Shown here in pieces: positions 1 through 11,968 of a stretch of 64,000 bases of DNA. The translations under genes were made by a program, and so were the position numbers. The notes under the pieces were generated by a model, which was not told the DNA's origin, searched no databases, and worked only from the letters and a program-made list of their open reading frames with translations. The DNA comes from Gymnothorax reevesii (Eukaryota > Chordata > Actinopteri > Anguilliformes > Muraenidae). The stretch spans positions 11,484,739-11,548,738 of the forward strand of contig CM056584.1 of assembly GCA_029721435.1 (NCBI GenBank), in the 5' to 3' direction. The first letter of the stretch is position 1. Each line of letters starts with the position of its first letter.

Positions 1-280
1 TGTTTGTGTTTGTGTTGTGTAAGTGTTGTGTGTGTGTTGTGTGAGTGTTGTGTAAGTGCTCACAACCATATGCGCGTGTACTTGTGTCCAGGTATAAGCC
101 CAAGTATGTGTGTGTGTGTGTGTTTGTGAAAATGCCTGTGAGTGTGTTTGTGTATATGCCCGTCTGTGTGCGCGTGTGAGTGCATGCCTGTGTGTGCGCG
201 CGCGCGTTTCTGCGTATGCGTATGTGTGGCTGAATGTGCCTGTGTGTGTGTGTTTGTGTGTGTGGGTGTGTTCATATACG
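1..280. repeat. GT-rich cryptic microsatellite
   Basis: Interrupted TG repeats with TTTG and CGCG variants fill the window start. Both strands show spurious Cys/Val or Thr/His open frames caused by the repeat. Confidence 0.85.
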
Positions 281-3200
281 TTTCCCTTGGTGCACGCATA
301 CATACAGCTTCAGCGCCAAGCGCCCAGGGCCTGCCCGACTTGAAAAATCACAAACGGTAGTTTAGAGAAGAGCCTGAAAAACAGGTAGACCTGAGACAAT
401 TAGGCCAAGCGCTCCCTGAGACACGCGTGCCTGCCACCCTCTCCAGGAACCGCGGGAGAAACGCGACACGGCTCTACACGCGTCTCAACGGCAAAGGAAC
501 ACTACGCCCCTCCCCCCAAGGCTATATTCTGGAGCTGTAATAGAGTAATAGTGTGTGTGTGTGTGTGTATATATATCAAACCTTTATGCCCTTATTAACA
601 ACAGACACCACCCAAAGTGCACACCAGCTATGCAAAGGTCTCCAACTATAAGCTCCCTGAGGTACTGTCGTTACATTGCTAGCGTGCTAACAGTTTACCC
701 ACAGAATGTACTGTCCTAGCCTAGTAAGAGCAAGAATGCGCCTGTCGAGCAGTGGTTCTCAATCTTACCCGGAAAAGGCCAGTGTCCATACAGGCTGCCA
801 TTCCAACCAATCAGTTAACGCTTAATTCAACTATGCAAAGTATTTATCAAAGACTCGGAATTGATTACCAATATAGAGAGTAACTGCTTGGTTAGAATGA
901 AACCCTGTTCCCACACCGGCCCTATCTGGGTAAGACTGAGGACCTCTGTGGCAGAGGGGACAGGGTTCAGTGCACAGTGACCTGCTTGTGTAATATTGTT
1001 AAAAGAACTTAAAGAAGAAAAGTAACATGACAGACCGCAGGAGAGGGGGGCGGAGGGGAGAGAGGGATGGAGATTAACCTGCACAAGCGAGAAGAGCATT
1101 CGCCACATTCTTGTAATGCTTACCTGATGCGTGGACGCACTGGGGTATGTTTTTTTTTTGCGAAATGGAAGCTGGCGCGGCGAGACAGTCACACCTCTAA
1201 ACGGGGAATGGTGTTAATGCTAAGTATGAATCAGCCAGCGGTTTAGCGCCTGTCGTGTGTGTGGGGCAGGGCGTCAGCTGGGGGGGGGCAGAGGATCGAG
1301 GGTTTCGCAGGCGAATGGTCTGTCACGTCGTCACACGAAGAGGCACTCGACTGGTGCTCCGGTGAACGTCAGTAGTGTAACTAAAGAGATGCAGCTCCAA
1401 CTGCCTGACTCTCTTACACACACATACACACACACACACACACACACATGTATGTACATGCACGCAGTGTCTCACACACTCATTGTCTCTCTCTCATACA
1501 CACGCACATACACAAACAGTCAATTACAAACACACACAATTGCATGATCATTCTCTCACGAGAACAAACACAACATTAAACACAGAAGAACACACACCTA
1601 TTGATGTACAGTAATTGAACGAATTAGCCAGTTAAATTCTGCCTGAAGTTTTCAGACATCTCTTGTGCTTCAGAAAGTCCGAGACCCTCGACAGCCTCTT
1701 TGTTTCCTGACGGTCTTTGTTTTTGGTTTTTTGTTGTCTTTCCATTTCCTTCTGGATCTTTCCGCCGGTGGGGAGTCTGGCCAGGTGTAGTAGCTGTTTG
1801 AGAATTCGAGCCCCTGTCCCATCAGTGTGACGAGACCTCCAGACCAGCACCTCTTCAATGACCCGAAAAAACACTGGATTCAGCTCAGCTTAAAAAGTAT
1901 GGAGCCTTCCTTTTATCAAAGCCAGACCAGCCCATTAACAAAAACGACAGAGGGAGGAGTGAGGGAGAGAGATTCGTCCACAAGTTTGTTTGCTTTTCTC
2001 ATTACAAACGCCATGGGACAGCTTAGCAGAGGCGATGTCCAAGCGACTCTCGGCTGAGCGCAGGCATTCCCTGACCACCCCTTAGCTGAAGTGTCGGGTC
2101 AAGAGTACGACGGAATGGGAAAATTGACAATACAAACAAAATAACTGCGCCAGTCCGCATTAGAGTTCTGAAAGAAACCGAAAACAAGGCGGAAGACTCT
2201 GAAACGGAACTCTGAAAAGCAGATAAAATTTTGCCTCAAGTTTACTGGCACGAAAACCAAATAGTGGCGACTTAATCAGGTTTCCTCTGTGCTCGTTTGG
2301 CGAGGAGCCGTCCTCTTTGGTCAGGAGGAAGTGGGAATGATTGGCGAGGGGCACAGTGGTGGCGACCTTGTGACCTTTGCGTCGTCTGACTTTAATGAGA
2401 GGAACTGTGGAGAGAAGAGCGTAGCGATTAAAGGCGGTGTGATTGAGTAGGTGATGGCAGCGACATCGCCGAGCGAATGCATAGACGAGACAGGGAATGA
2501 GACCGTTCGTGTATGACTGCTTTTACGTTTAGCGCGGTGAGTTAGCATTAAGGCAGCAACAAAATTCTTCTTCTGTGGCTTTGTACCCCACCACACTGAA
2601 TTTGAAAAGCAAAAAAACCGAGTTCAAAATAGAGACTGTTTGCTTCAATTTGCAGGTACTCAATTCCATTCTGTGTGAATTATGCAGACATCGGAGCCCT
2701 TTCAGTATGGCGTCAATGTCCGAATGCTTACAGACTACTAGATGAAGACCACAATGGAAAGATTATCAGTCACATTATCACATTCGAGAGAAATAATTAA
2801 TTAAAAATTCAAAACAATCTAAGAAACAAAAGCACCAAAAAAATATGCAAAAATATAAAATAGATGAATTATGTCATATTATGATAAATATTATAATAAT
2901 ATAGAATATACAAAAATTCAAAATTTGGACTCTGCTCATTTTTCCTTTGAGGTCTTCATGTGGTTTGTCACATTGGTGTCAAAGGAGCAGTGCGACCCAG
3001 CGAGGTGCGAATCCCTTTAGTAGAGAATCGCTGTGCCTCGCCGACCCCCTGTCCTCGCCCTGTGGCCGTGTGCCGAGAGCGTCGCGGCTCTGCTCAGTCC
3101 GGGGGGGGGGGTTCGGGTTTCAAGGCGCCCTGGAGGAGCGTCGCTCAGGTGCGTAACCTGATAGCCCGGGTACCTGCGCCGGCCGGCCCTGTTATCTTCC

Positions 3201-3397
3201 CGTCAGAGCCTTTGTAGCAGAGGAGAAAAACCCCCTTCAAACAGCCGGAAAACAAGTCTCAGGGCGACCCCTGGGCTGCTGTCGCGAATCAGGCGGCTCA
3301 ATCGCCTCGAATCTGTCACCGCGCCAACGAAACGTTTGTCTCCTTAGTGATGTTGTCGAGGGCTTAATCTGCGGGTCCATTGTGCAAGCTTCAGCTG

Positions 3398-3435
<38 letters not shown>

Positions 3436-4139
3436 CGCGTGTCATGTGGAGTGTCATCACTGACCACTTTGTCTGGGCAGTTTTGTTCAGTGAGAACCTG
3501 AAGCAAAGCAGCCAAGTCTCTACAAGGATGTCAGTGTGAGGTGAATCAAAACCTTTGCTGCAATAAACTGCATGACTACAGCAGACCTTCCAAAGAAAAT
3601 GGCCAAGCTGCAACAGAAGTTTGTCAGCTGCCTGCCTTTTTCAAAGAACCAGTAACACACAATTGAAAACTCATTTGGTTGGTCTCTGGGTTTGTTACAG
3701 GCTGTGCCATTTTTTTAAGTTTGGTTCTGGTGAAAATGTATTGACTTCAAGGTGTTGTGGTGTGAAGTTTAGCAAGAATGTGGCATGTTTTCGATTTTGC
3801 GTTGCTGGTTATTTGAAAAAGGTAAACATCTGACAAACTTTTGTTCCAGCTCAGCGGTTATTTTTTTGGTAGGCCTGTGCAGGGAGCAGGTTTTCAACCA
3901 CTTAGAGGCACAGAGACATTCGCTCGCTTACCTATATGTCCCTGCAGTACCCTCTTAAGTGGAATACAGCCCTAATAATAAAACAGAAAATTTAAGTTGG
4001 GTCACCCAATTTTTCCCCAAACCAAGTCTCGTCTGAGATGGCAAATCCCTCCTGGACGTGAAATAAAATACAACCTTCCCCTATTCTGACAAACAACAAA
4101 CAAGTTGCCACTCGTTCTCTTGTCCGAGAGCTGAAGAGC
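281..4139. other. Non-coding block
   Basis: No credible gene. It contains short microsatellites at 551-576 (GT then AT), 1415-1448 (AC) and 3402-3433 (GT), an AT-rich stretch near 2780-2940, and a CpG-rich patch at about 3040-3200. Open frames are short and of low complexity. Confidence 0.6.
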
Positions 4140-4175
4140 GAACAATATTAGGGACTTTCATGAAGCACGTGCTCA

Positions 4176-4177
<2 letters not shown>

Positions 4178-4220
<43 letters not shown>
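4178..4220. repeat. (CA)n microsatellite
   Basis: Uninterrupted CA dinucleotides over about 43 bases. Confidence 0.95.
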
Positions 4221-4222
<2 letters not shown>

Positions 4223-4439
4223 AGATCACAGGGTTAGGCCGTCACATTAGTCTGATTAATGCACCCTTTCTTGTGGTTCATGCTGAAATGTATCCCGCGC
4301 AGTGTTTACTGACTGGAGCGGGTCGCTCTTCTGAATGGGACTGGGGGTTTTCACTGGGGTCTCGTTCACTACAAAGGCAGTTGAATTTGGCTTTCAGAGG
4401 AGTATGGCCTCTGACTGGGGTCTTCCCTGCAGTCAGAAC

Positions 4440-4575
4440 CCACAAAACATGAAGTGTCGTAACCCAAAGCAGAGAGAGGTGTTGCAGGGATTCGAACCCG
4501 AGGCCGCAGACCGGGGGGGGGCATCTCATGTCACCGGCCACCTCATGAGATTCACTGCACCATCTCCCACAATTC
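4440..4575 (-). mobile_element. Possible tRNA-derived SINE fragment
   Basis: On the minus strand there is a B-box-like GGGTTCGAATCC (revcomp near 4488-4499) and, about 60 bases upstream, an A-box-like TGGTGCAGTGA. The spacing is stretched by a C-run, so it is not a functional tRNA. It reads best as a degenerate tRNA-headed SINE. Confidence 0.4.
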
Positions 4576-4748
4576 CATGGTTTTATTGAGGCTAGAAGTC
4601 AGTCAGGTGTCAGGGAGTCCTGCAGCTACTACCAGCCTCGATTGGCTGATGTTTCGCCGTCTCCTGAAGAGGACAGTTTTAAAAACAAGATGGATGTCCC
4701 TCCTCCTCTCTGCCAGTCTCTTCCTCTTAAGTGCCTGTCTTTCACTGC

Positions 4749-4774
4749 CCTCTCTCTCTCTCTCTCTCTCTCTC
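4749..4774. repeat. (CT)n microsatellite
   Basis: CT dinucleotide run; a second CT run lies at 5039-5069. Confidence 0.9.
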
Positions 4775-5033
4775 CCCCAATCTCCGCCACCTCCACACTT
4801 CCTGCTCTTCTGTTTAATCTCTGTCGCAGTATAATCTGTTTTAAAAAGGCACGCGTGCATTTCTGAGATGACAAGCCAAACGGGTACCGCCGAGAGGTGG
4901 ACTGAAACTGCTTAGCGCGTTGCTCACATTAAAAACATACTCGGCATAACATAACACGCATAACATAACAGCCGTGTCACAGCTGTCTTCATAATGACTC
5001 CATTGTTGGCTCGAGTCATACCACACTATTCTG

Positions 5034-5072
<39 letters not shown>

Positions 5073-5250
5073 CAATTTGATTGGAGTTTCCTGTCACAGT
5101 GAAGGATGGTTGTGGTGCATTCTGGGTAATGGGCCCCAGCTGTGGGCAGGGGAGTGTTGACAGGGGTCAGGGGGGTGAAGGGGGTGTGGTGCCCCTGTTG
5201 TGTCTCACGGGAACAGAAGTGTGGAGAGGAGGAACGGGCAGGAGTTTAGC

Positions 5251-5251
<1 letters not shown>

Positions 5252-5292
<41 letters not shown>
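5252..5292. repeat. (GT)n microsatellite
   Basis: Uninterrupted GT dinucleotides. Confidence 0.95.
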
Positions 5293-5294
<2 letters not shown>

Positions 5295-8200
5295 GTCCCA
5301 GGGGGGCAAGAAACATCCCTTGACTTTGAGGTCCACAGTAGGCCAAATCAAAGCAATCCCAAAACAGCGAACGCTTGGCCTCAGTGTCCTGAAGCAGAGT
5401 GCCGGACTCCCCCACAGTCCCAGCGGCACGCGCTCACGCGGCAGAGCTTCAAACATCAAACGCGCTCCGTCCTGACAGCAGAAGACTGGCCATATCCCGT
5501 CATTCTGGGCCATTGTTTACGTGGCGACAACGGGTTACGGATCTCGTGGCTGGAGAGCGTGTGGCCTGAATGTGCGGTCTTGACCCCCACCCACCCCCCC
5601 TCACCCAGATTACAAAGGGACGGGTCCCCCTCTACGCCTTTCTGGCCTGTTCTCAATCTCCCCAATTACATCCCCCCACCCCACCCTCATCCCCTCCAAA
5701 GCTAGCGCTAAAGATAAGCTCTTTTACGATAGCGATGGTTAAGCTCTAATTGAAGCGGCCCACTTGAGTTTTCGCAGTCCAGCCAAATCTCTCCCTCACT
5801 GCTCAAAGTTCCCCTCGCCTCTCTCCCTCTTCTCTTACATCAGTTCGTATTCTGCCTCTTCGTGCCCCTAAAAATCCAGAAAAGGCTTTAAATTGTCCCA
5901 ATATCCTCATCCTTCCTTTGCGCATTTGCTTCAGCGAATAACTCATCACACCTCTCGAGCAATGAAGCACAGTGAGTTTCTTTAACTGATAAAAAGGTTG
6001 ACAATCAACTGAAAATCTTTCCCAATCAGTCATTCGCTTCTTCATCCCATGATCGAGCGCTCGAACACCTGACGGGTCACATGACGAGGAAGTTTCTAAG
6101 AAGCTTTGCGTGGAGCGTGCGCCAGCTAAACGCAGAAACGGGATGGAATGCAGACGCGGGGCTGGCGATCGCGGGGCCGAGCCAAGTCGCCTGAGAACCG
6201 CGGCTAATAAAAAGAGCGCTGAGCAAGAAGCCCAGACGGCTAAGCTGCTTTGTACAAGGAAGTCAATTCGCAAAATGAGGGGTATGACTCGCGGATACCT
6301 CGTCAGCTGGCACCGAGCCGGACGTTTAAGCAAAGAAAACAAAAAATAAAGGAATAGGAGGACCAAATAATGCAATCCGGCAACGCTCCGGAAAAGATCC
6401 TTGGTGGAGATTGGAGGGGTTGACACCCCCCTTCAACTCCCCACCAGGATGTGGAGTTTCAAGTTTTAAGAGCACTTTCTCAACGCCCCCCCACCCCAAC
6501 AAACCCCTAACCAGTGAGGAGCCAAGGCAGGGCAGCGATAAGGGAAAGTTAATTTTGATTTGCTGATTGCTGCATCGTGGGCGGTAAGTGGAAAACTACA
6601 GCAAGCGGGAGAACAGGCAGGCAGACGAAGACTAAAAATCTGCGGCGAAACGGAGCTATTTATCTGCAATCTTGGCGTAAACGGTGGGTGGCTATCTGAT
6701 AAGGCAGAGGTGAACTAGAACATGTATATATTTGAAATCGAGCAGAGGCGCCAAGATTGTCCATAAACGGCATTTAATCTCGTTTCAGGGTTCGTCTCCT
6801 CAACAAATGGAAAGAAAGACCGAAAACTACTGCCCTTACTCGAAAAATAAAAGACTAAATAACCATACAAAAATTAAACTATTTACTACAACTCCTTCTG
6901 CAATGCTGCATTTCACCCCTGACCTCCGGCGCATCATCCAATCGGCTGCAATTCTTAATGACCTCACTGCTCTAAAAGGCATAATCTGAGTTGGCAGGAA
7001 AAGTTAGTAATTTACAGATACTGTTACCAGGCCTGTTTTAGGACTCTTGCCAAACATAAAAGAGGGATGTCAAAATGCCTGTGTGCCCTTTTGCTGGTGG
7101 TGTATAGTTACCGTAAATTAGTAATTATCAAGGCGAGTGTCTGACAAGTGAGGCACTTAACTCTGACACTGGGAGGGGCAGCTGGGGTTAAAAAAAAAAA
7201 AAAGGTTTTCATGCTGCCATTAAAATATTGCCAACAGCAATTTGGTGGACATTTCACTGTAAAATGGCATTATCCTGTCCTCCCCAAATTCCGAATGACA
7301 GTGGGGACTTCTCACTGTCGTTCTATCTGAGTCTAACCCTCCCTCCCTCCCTCTCGCCGCAGTCTTTTCAGTTTACTTAGCTAAATATTCCTTGTAAGCG
7401 CCATGCTTCAGCGCTTGTGTTGGATTTGAATTTGCATGTAAATAGCTGCCATTACACGACTAGGTTTAATGCAGCAGTGTTGCAACACAGAAGTGCAAAC
7501 ACGGTGCGCTGCAGTGAGCATGCTCAGTATGTGCTGTCGAGCTGTGCACTCGTTCGGACCGGTGTGCAGTGTGCAGTGGCGGGGCCTGTCTTATCTGAGA
7601 TCCAGTATGGATCTGAGAGAAAAGAACAGCAAATATACCTCCTCTGATTCATTTAGCCTTTCATTTTCCTTTAAAATTTTTTACTTCTTAATGACAACCA
7701 AAGTGTTTTGGAGCCAAAATGATGCTTTGACACTTGAAATGGTGCTTTGATGACTGAGTTTATTGAAAGACTAGCCAATAGCATTGCAGCTAAGGGGCTA
7801 AAGCTGGACTCGGACCCTGCGTAGCCACAATAAAATCAGCACAGCTCCAGGAAAACTGGGGAAAAAAGATACAGTAAATGGAGGGTTAAGATGAGATGAA
7901 ATTTGAATTGAGCTGGAACTGCGCAATGGACTGACAGAGTATTCAGTCATTAACACTGCTGTCTCCCTCACTGAGCGCATGAAAACCGCAGAACTGCAGA
8001 TCGGACAGGAGGGACTGTTACTAAAGCACAATACATGTTTGCCAAACTGCGGAGGGCAAGCCTGAGGCTGCAGTGAATTAGACCCCTGTGAAAACGCACC
8101 AGCTCTGTCCGGCTGTGACATGGGGCAGAAATCGTCTGAGGGTGGGGGGTTGGGGAAGTGAGAGGGGCTGATATTAGAAGAGGGACCTTCCAGTTTTGTG

Positions 8201-11200
8201 TGGGGTAGGGTGGGGTGAGGTGGGGTGGGGGTGTATGTTAATATGAAATTCTTTAGTGTCACAATGGTTCCTATCCCCATGTGTGACAGTCATTTTGCCC
8301 GTTGACCATCATCATCGTCTTTGTCAGAATGAGGGTGAAGCTGAGGTCCTACTTTGACGGTGGGTCAGGACACCGGTGGTTTTTTAAAAGTCTGATAGAG
8401 GTAATTATATTTACACATCACAGTTCAAAATGTTGCAGCGACATTGGGCAAAACAAGATTCCCAAAATCCTATTGCAAAGCTGGAGACATTGGGAGAGAG
8501 GGAAGACGAGAGGGAGATTGGGAACGAGGGAGGGAGAGCCTTATCCTAAGATCAGTCTGAGGGGGAACATAAAATCTCTGGGAGGATCAAGCGCTGTTTG
8601 TCCAGCACTGCGGTCACAGTCACACGCACAAAATCAAGGCGATTCCTTTAATGCTCACAGGAGCGCTAATTAAGAGGCGCTACAATGGAAACCGCCGTAA
8701 GCAGCGAACCCTCGAAGGACCGCGCTGACCTCCACGCAACTCGCAGTGTCAACACTTTCCGCTGAAAAAAAAAAAAACAGCACCGTGCAAACCGCTCATT
8801 TCGCCGCTTCGTTGACTTCGTCATGTACGCAAATCTGATACGACTAACACCTCAGGGACTCCTCAACGAAGCCAACGGCGGACGAATCGTCCTGCGATCG
8901 GCCTCGTCTTTTTTGCGCCTGAGCGCAATAAGCGCGCGACAGGACTTCACCTCGCGGGAAACCGTGAGTGTGTGTTTAAAAAAAACAAACTCTGCACCCC
9001 TCTCGTTGTCTCCAGGAGAGCGAAAGAGCAAAAAAAAATAACGAGAGAGAGGAAGGGAGGAAGAGACATTCTGTTCCCTCACTTCAAGGCCAGCAGCTCA
9101 TATGATTCATCTCAGAACTGGGAGTGAGACAACCGTCCCATCTATTCTGCCCCCTCTCTTCAGCCAAACTTTCACTTCTGACGCAAAATGTTTTCGCAAA
9201 GTCCAGCAGAGGTGCATTTCTGTTCTTTAACCTGATCCAACCCAATGAATATTCTGCACATCGCTTGACTCAATTCCGTGGCAATGAGCTACATATGTAG
9301 TGAAAGCAAAAATAAAGCGCGGGCACGCTGCATGTCATCGATTAGTCAAGCTCTCCTGTATTCAGTAAGTCAGCCAAGAAGGCATTTTGCCCAATTTACA
9401 GGCTATGCTTAGAAAGCATCCTATGTATTATTTTGAACTGGTGTTTTTTTTTTTTTACCGACGGAGGATACTGACATCTTCCCTTGGAAGATAGAATGGG
9501 GTTACTCCGGGCAGAAATAAGTACCTTTTCCCGAGCAAAAAAAGGTCCAAATAAATACAGAAACCAATGTATAGGCATGCAATCTTATGTACAACAGTAA
9601 TCGTGTAGTTAGAAATGATTTAGATAGTGACGCTGAGGCAGTTATTTCTACACAATTCGTTCCAACTGCAAGTCTTTAACAAAAATTGAACCTGAAAATT
9701 TGCAGTATAATGTGATGATTTAAGCCTGAATGATCAGATCCATCTGTGAATTATAGCCGTTTAAAACCATGTCATTTCCCCCAATTATGGAAACACCGCT
9801 CCGTAGCAGGTGTTGCACCAACACAGGCTTCAGCTGCTATTCAGCTACCCCTGTCAACACAACTTACCCTCAAAACATTTATGTTTTAACTGTGTTCCAT
9901 TTACTAGTATCTAAACCAGCTTTTTCTCTTGAAATTCTACCTGTACCCCCAGAGCTGTTTATCATTTCTTTTTCTCGTTCCCCCGTTCCCTCCTACAGCA
10001 TTTCTAACCCCCACTTACCCCCCCCCCCCAATCTTCAACTTCAGCTCCTCCCCCCTCATATGAGGGACCTTCCCTCATCTCATAAATCTCTCCCTTCATC
10101 TCTTTTCTGTTTTGCCCTTCATTTGCTCTGCCACCATTCTTTTTCTCCCCTTCATTCTGTACAAATCCCCCCCCGCCCCCCCGGTTTTAGTTCCTGGCCT
10201 GTTGAGACCGCGTCTGGAGTTAATCCATAAGCTTAATATGCGACGACTCTCTTTGTGCCGTGAGGTACCTCTCTGTACTCTGGCCTGGGGGCTTACAGTA
10301 CCTACCGCATAGTTCTGGGACTGTACCGGAGCGCGAGCTCGTGATGCTCGGCGAGAAAACGGGCCGCGAAAGTCGCGCTGCGCTTCTGAATCCCAAAGAG
10401 GTATTCTCTCGTGATGAGACACTTTCGGCCAATCAAGTTGACAGCAGGACTTAAGGGCTTAAGAGGCGCGCGGCGAATCAGATTTAATCATCTCTGACAA
10501 AAAGCTTAAGAAACAAACTTAAAAGTAAAAGAAAAAAAAAGACATACTTCAGACGTCCACTTCAGAAGGGGTCAGGAATGCTGGTAAACTGTAAAGACAA
10601 CAAACAGTTTCGACTGAAACAGGTTCCAAGTGTACTCCTGTAGCAGGTGAAAAGGACAAACAAAACTATAAAGAGACACCGAGGTATAGAGAAGTGTACC
10701 GCACTCCTCTTAGCATGTTTTTCCTTTGCCCTCTCTTTTCCAGAAGATCAGAGAAGGGAGGGTTGTTTATATGGGGGCACGTGCTGGAGCTCTCGCGTGT
10801 GTTTGTGCGCGTGCGCGCGTGTTTGTGTCTGCATTTACTCCACTCGGTGCGCATTTTTGTTTACATGCTTGACTGTGTTTACGTCTGCGCGTGAGTATGC
10901 GCAAGTGTGTTTGTGCTCGCGCGTGTGTGTGTGTATGGGTTCGTCTCTGTGAAGACAGGCTGGGTCTCACCGGCCAGGACTTGGGTCGTAAACACGGAGG
11001 AGAATGGCCTAAATGTGCTTTCCAGTCAGCCGGAAAAGCAAAGAGGCCAAGCTAGGAAAGCCGTGGGTGGCCCGCACAAACCTGCAAAGTCAGCCGCTCG
11101 GCAACAAACTCAGCAAACCGACCCTTCGGGGGTAAACCTGTCGGAGGGTGGGGCAGCCCCAGCGTGTGGTGCAGAACCCAGGCCCTGGGGGGCAAAGTTA

Positions 11201-11889
11201 CTGGCCTTCGGGGGGAAGGGCAGCTACAGGCCTCAGGTCGGGGTATCGGTTACAGGTAGTGCAGCCAGCACAAACGCGCAAATCTTGCCTCCTTGTACTA
11301 CCATCAAAACCTCAAACTCACTCCCCTCCCCCCTCCCAGGACCTCACCTCCCAAAGCCCGCTGGGAGGCCACTGGGGCTTGTGGCCAGAGGACGTCTACG
11401 CGAGAAAAAGAGCAAACACATTTATCCCTCAACACAGCCAATTATAAAAACGACAGATCTGCTCACACCACTTTCTATTTATTATTTTTACGCAATTTAT
11501 TTTGTAAAAACAAAAAACCTGAAACTCAAGTCCGTGCAGTTTTTCTTCTTGGAATAAATAAGACAGCTCCTGTAAATCAGAAAAGACTAGCTTGGATAGC
11601 ATTTCACAAATTTAAGCAGTGGTGAATTGGGGTCGTTCGTCTGACTTTCTAACAATAATTGGCTGCCACAACCCTTGGGTGACCCAGCATTAGAAATAGC
11701 TGCCGTTGCTGAAAAGCTGCTCAATCAAAAAGGACCCATTCACTTCTGGATAATTTGAAGAGCAGTTTAGGTGGGATACATTTTCGGACTTGTACATTAG
11801 TGCTCTAAAACACCACGGCATTGCTTTCAACTGACAGCGGAGCTTGTTGTTCCAACACCAAAATATTCTTATATTCTCTGAACTCACAA
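5293..11889. other. Non-coding block upstream of the vasn coding exon
   Basis: No supported gene. It holds CpG-dense patches at about 6050-6340, 8690-8960 and 10240-10480, a C/T-rich stretch at 9940-10200 and a GT-rich stretch near 10795-10940. Open frames of 120-216 codons here have biased composition and no recognisable domains. The non-coding first exon and promoter of vasn should lie here or further left. Confidence 0.6.
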
Positions 11890-11935
11890 TGTGCTCTGTG
11901 TTTTTTAACCAGGGGTGTTTCTGTGTTGTTTTCAG
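11890..11935 (+). other. vasn: Splice acceptor of the vasn coding exon
   Basis: A T-rich tract ends in TTTTCAG with the AG at 11934-11935, 33 bases before the vasn ATG. The exon therefore begins at 11936 with a short 5' UTR. This fits the usual vasorin layout of a non-coding first exon and one coding exon. The first exon itself was not located. Confidence 0.7.
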
Positions 11936-11968
11936 GTTTTTGTGACCCATGACGTCGCCGGCAGCGAG

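Noticed and set aside
4485..4510. Possible tRNA gene from a perfect B-box-like sequence
   Set aside because: The A-box to B-box distance is too long and the arms do not fold as a tRNA; better read as a SINE fragment.
5803..6426. 207-codon minus frame
   Set aside because: Starts at GTG, no known domain, and lies in CpG-rich non-coding DNA.
11915..11968. 18 extra in-frame codons upstream of the vasn ATG
   Set aside because: They start at a GTG, contain no ATG and span the splice acceptor at 11935; the signal peptide starts at 11969.
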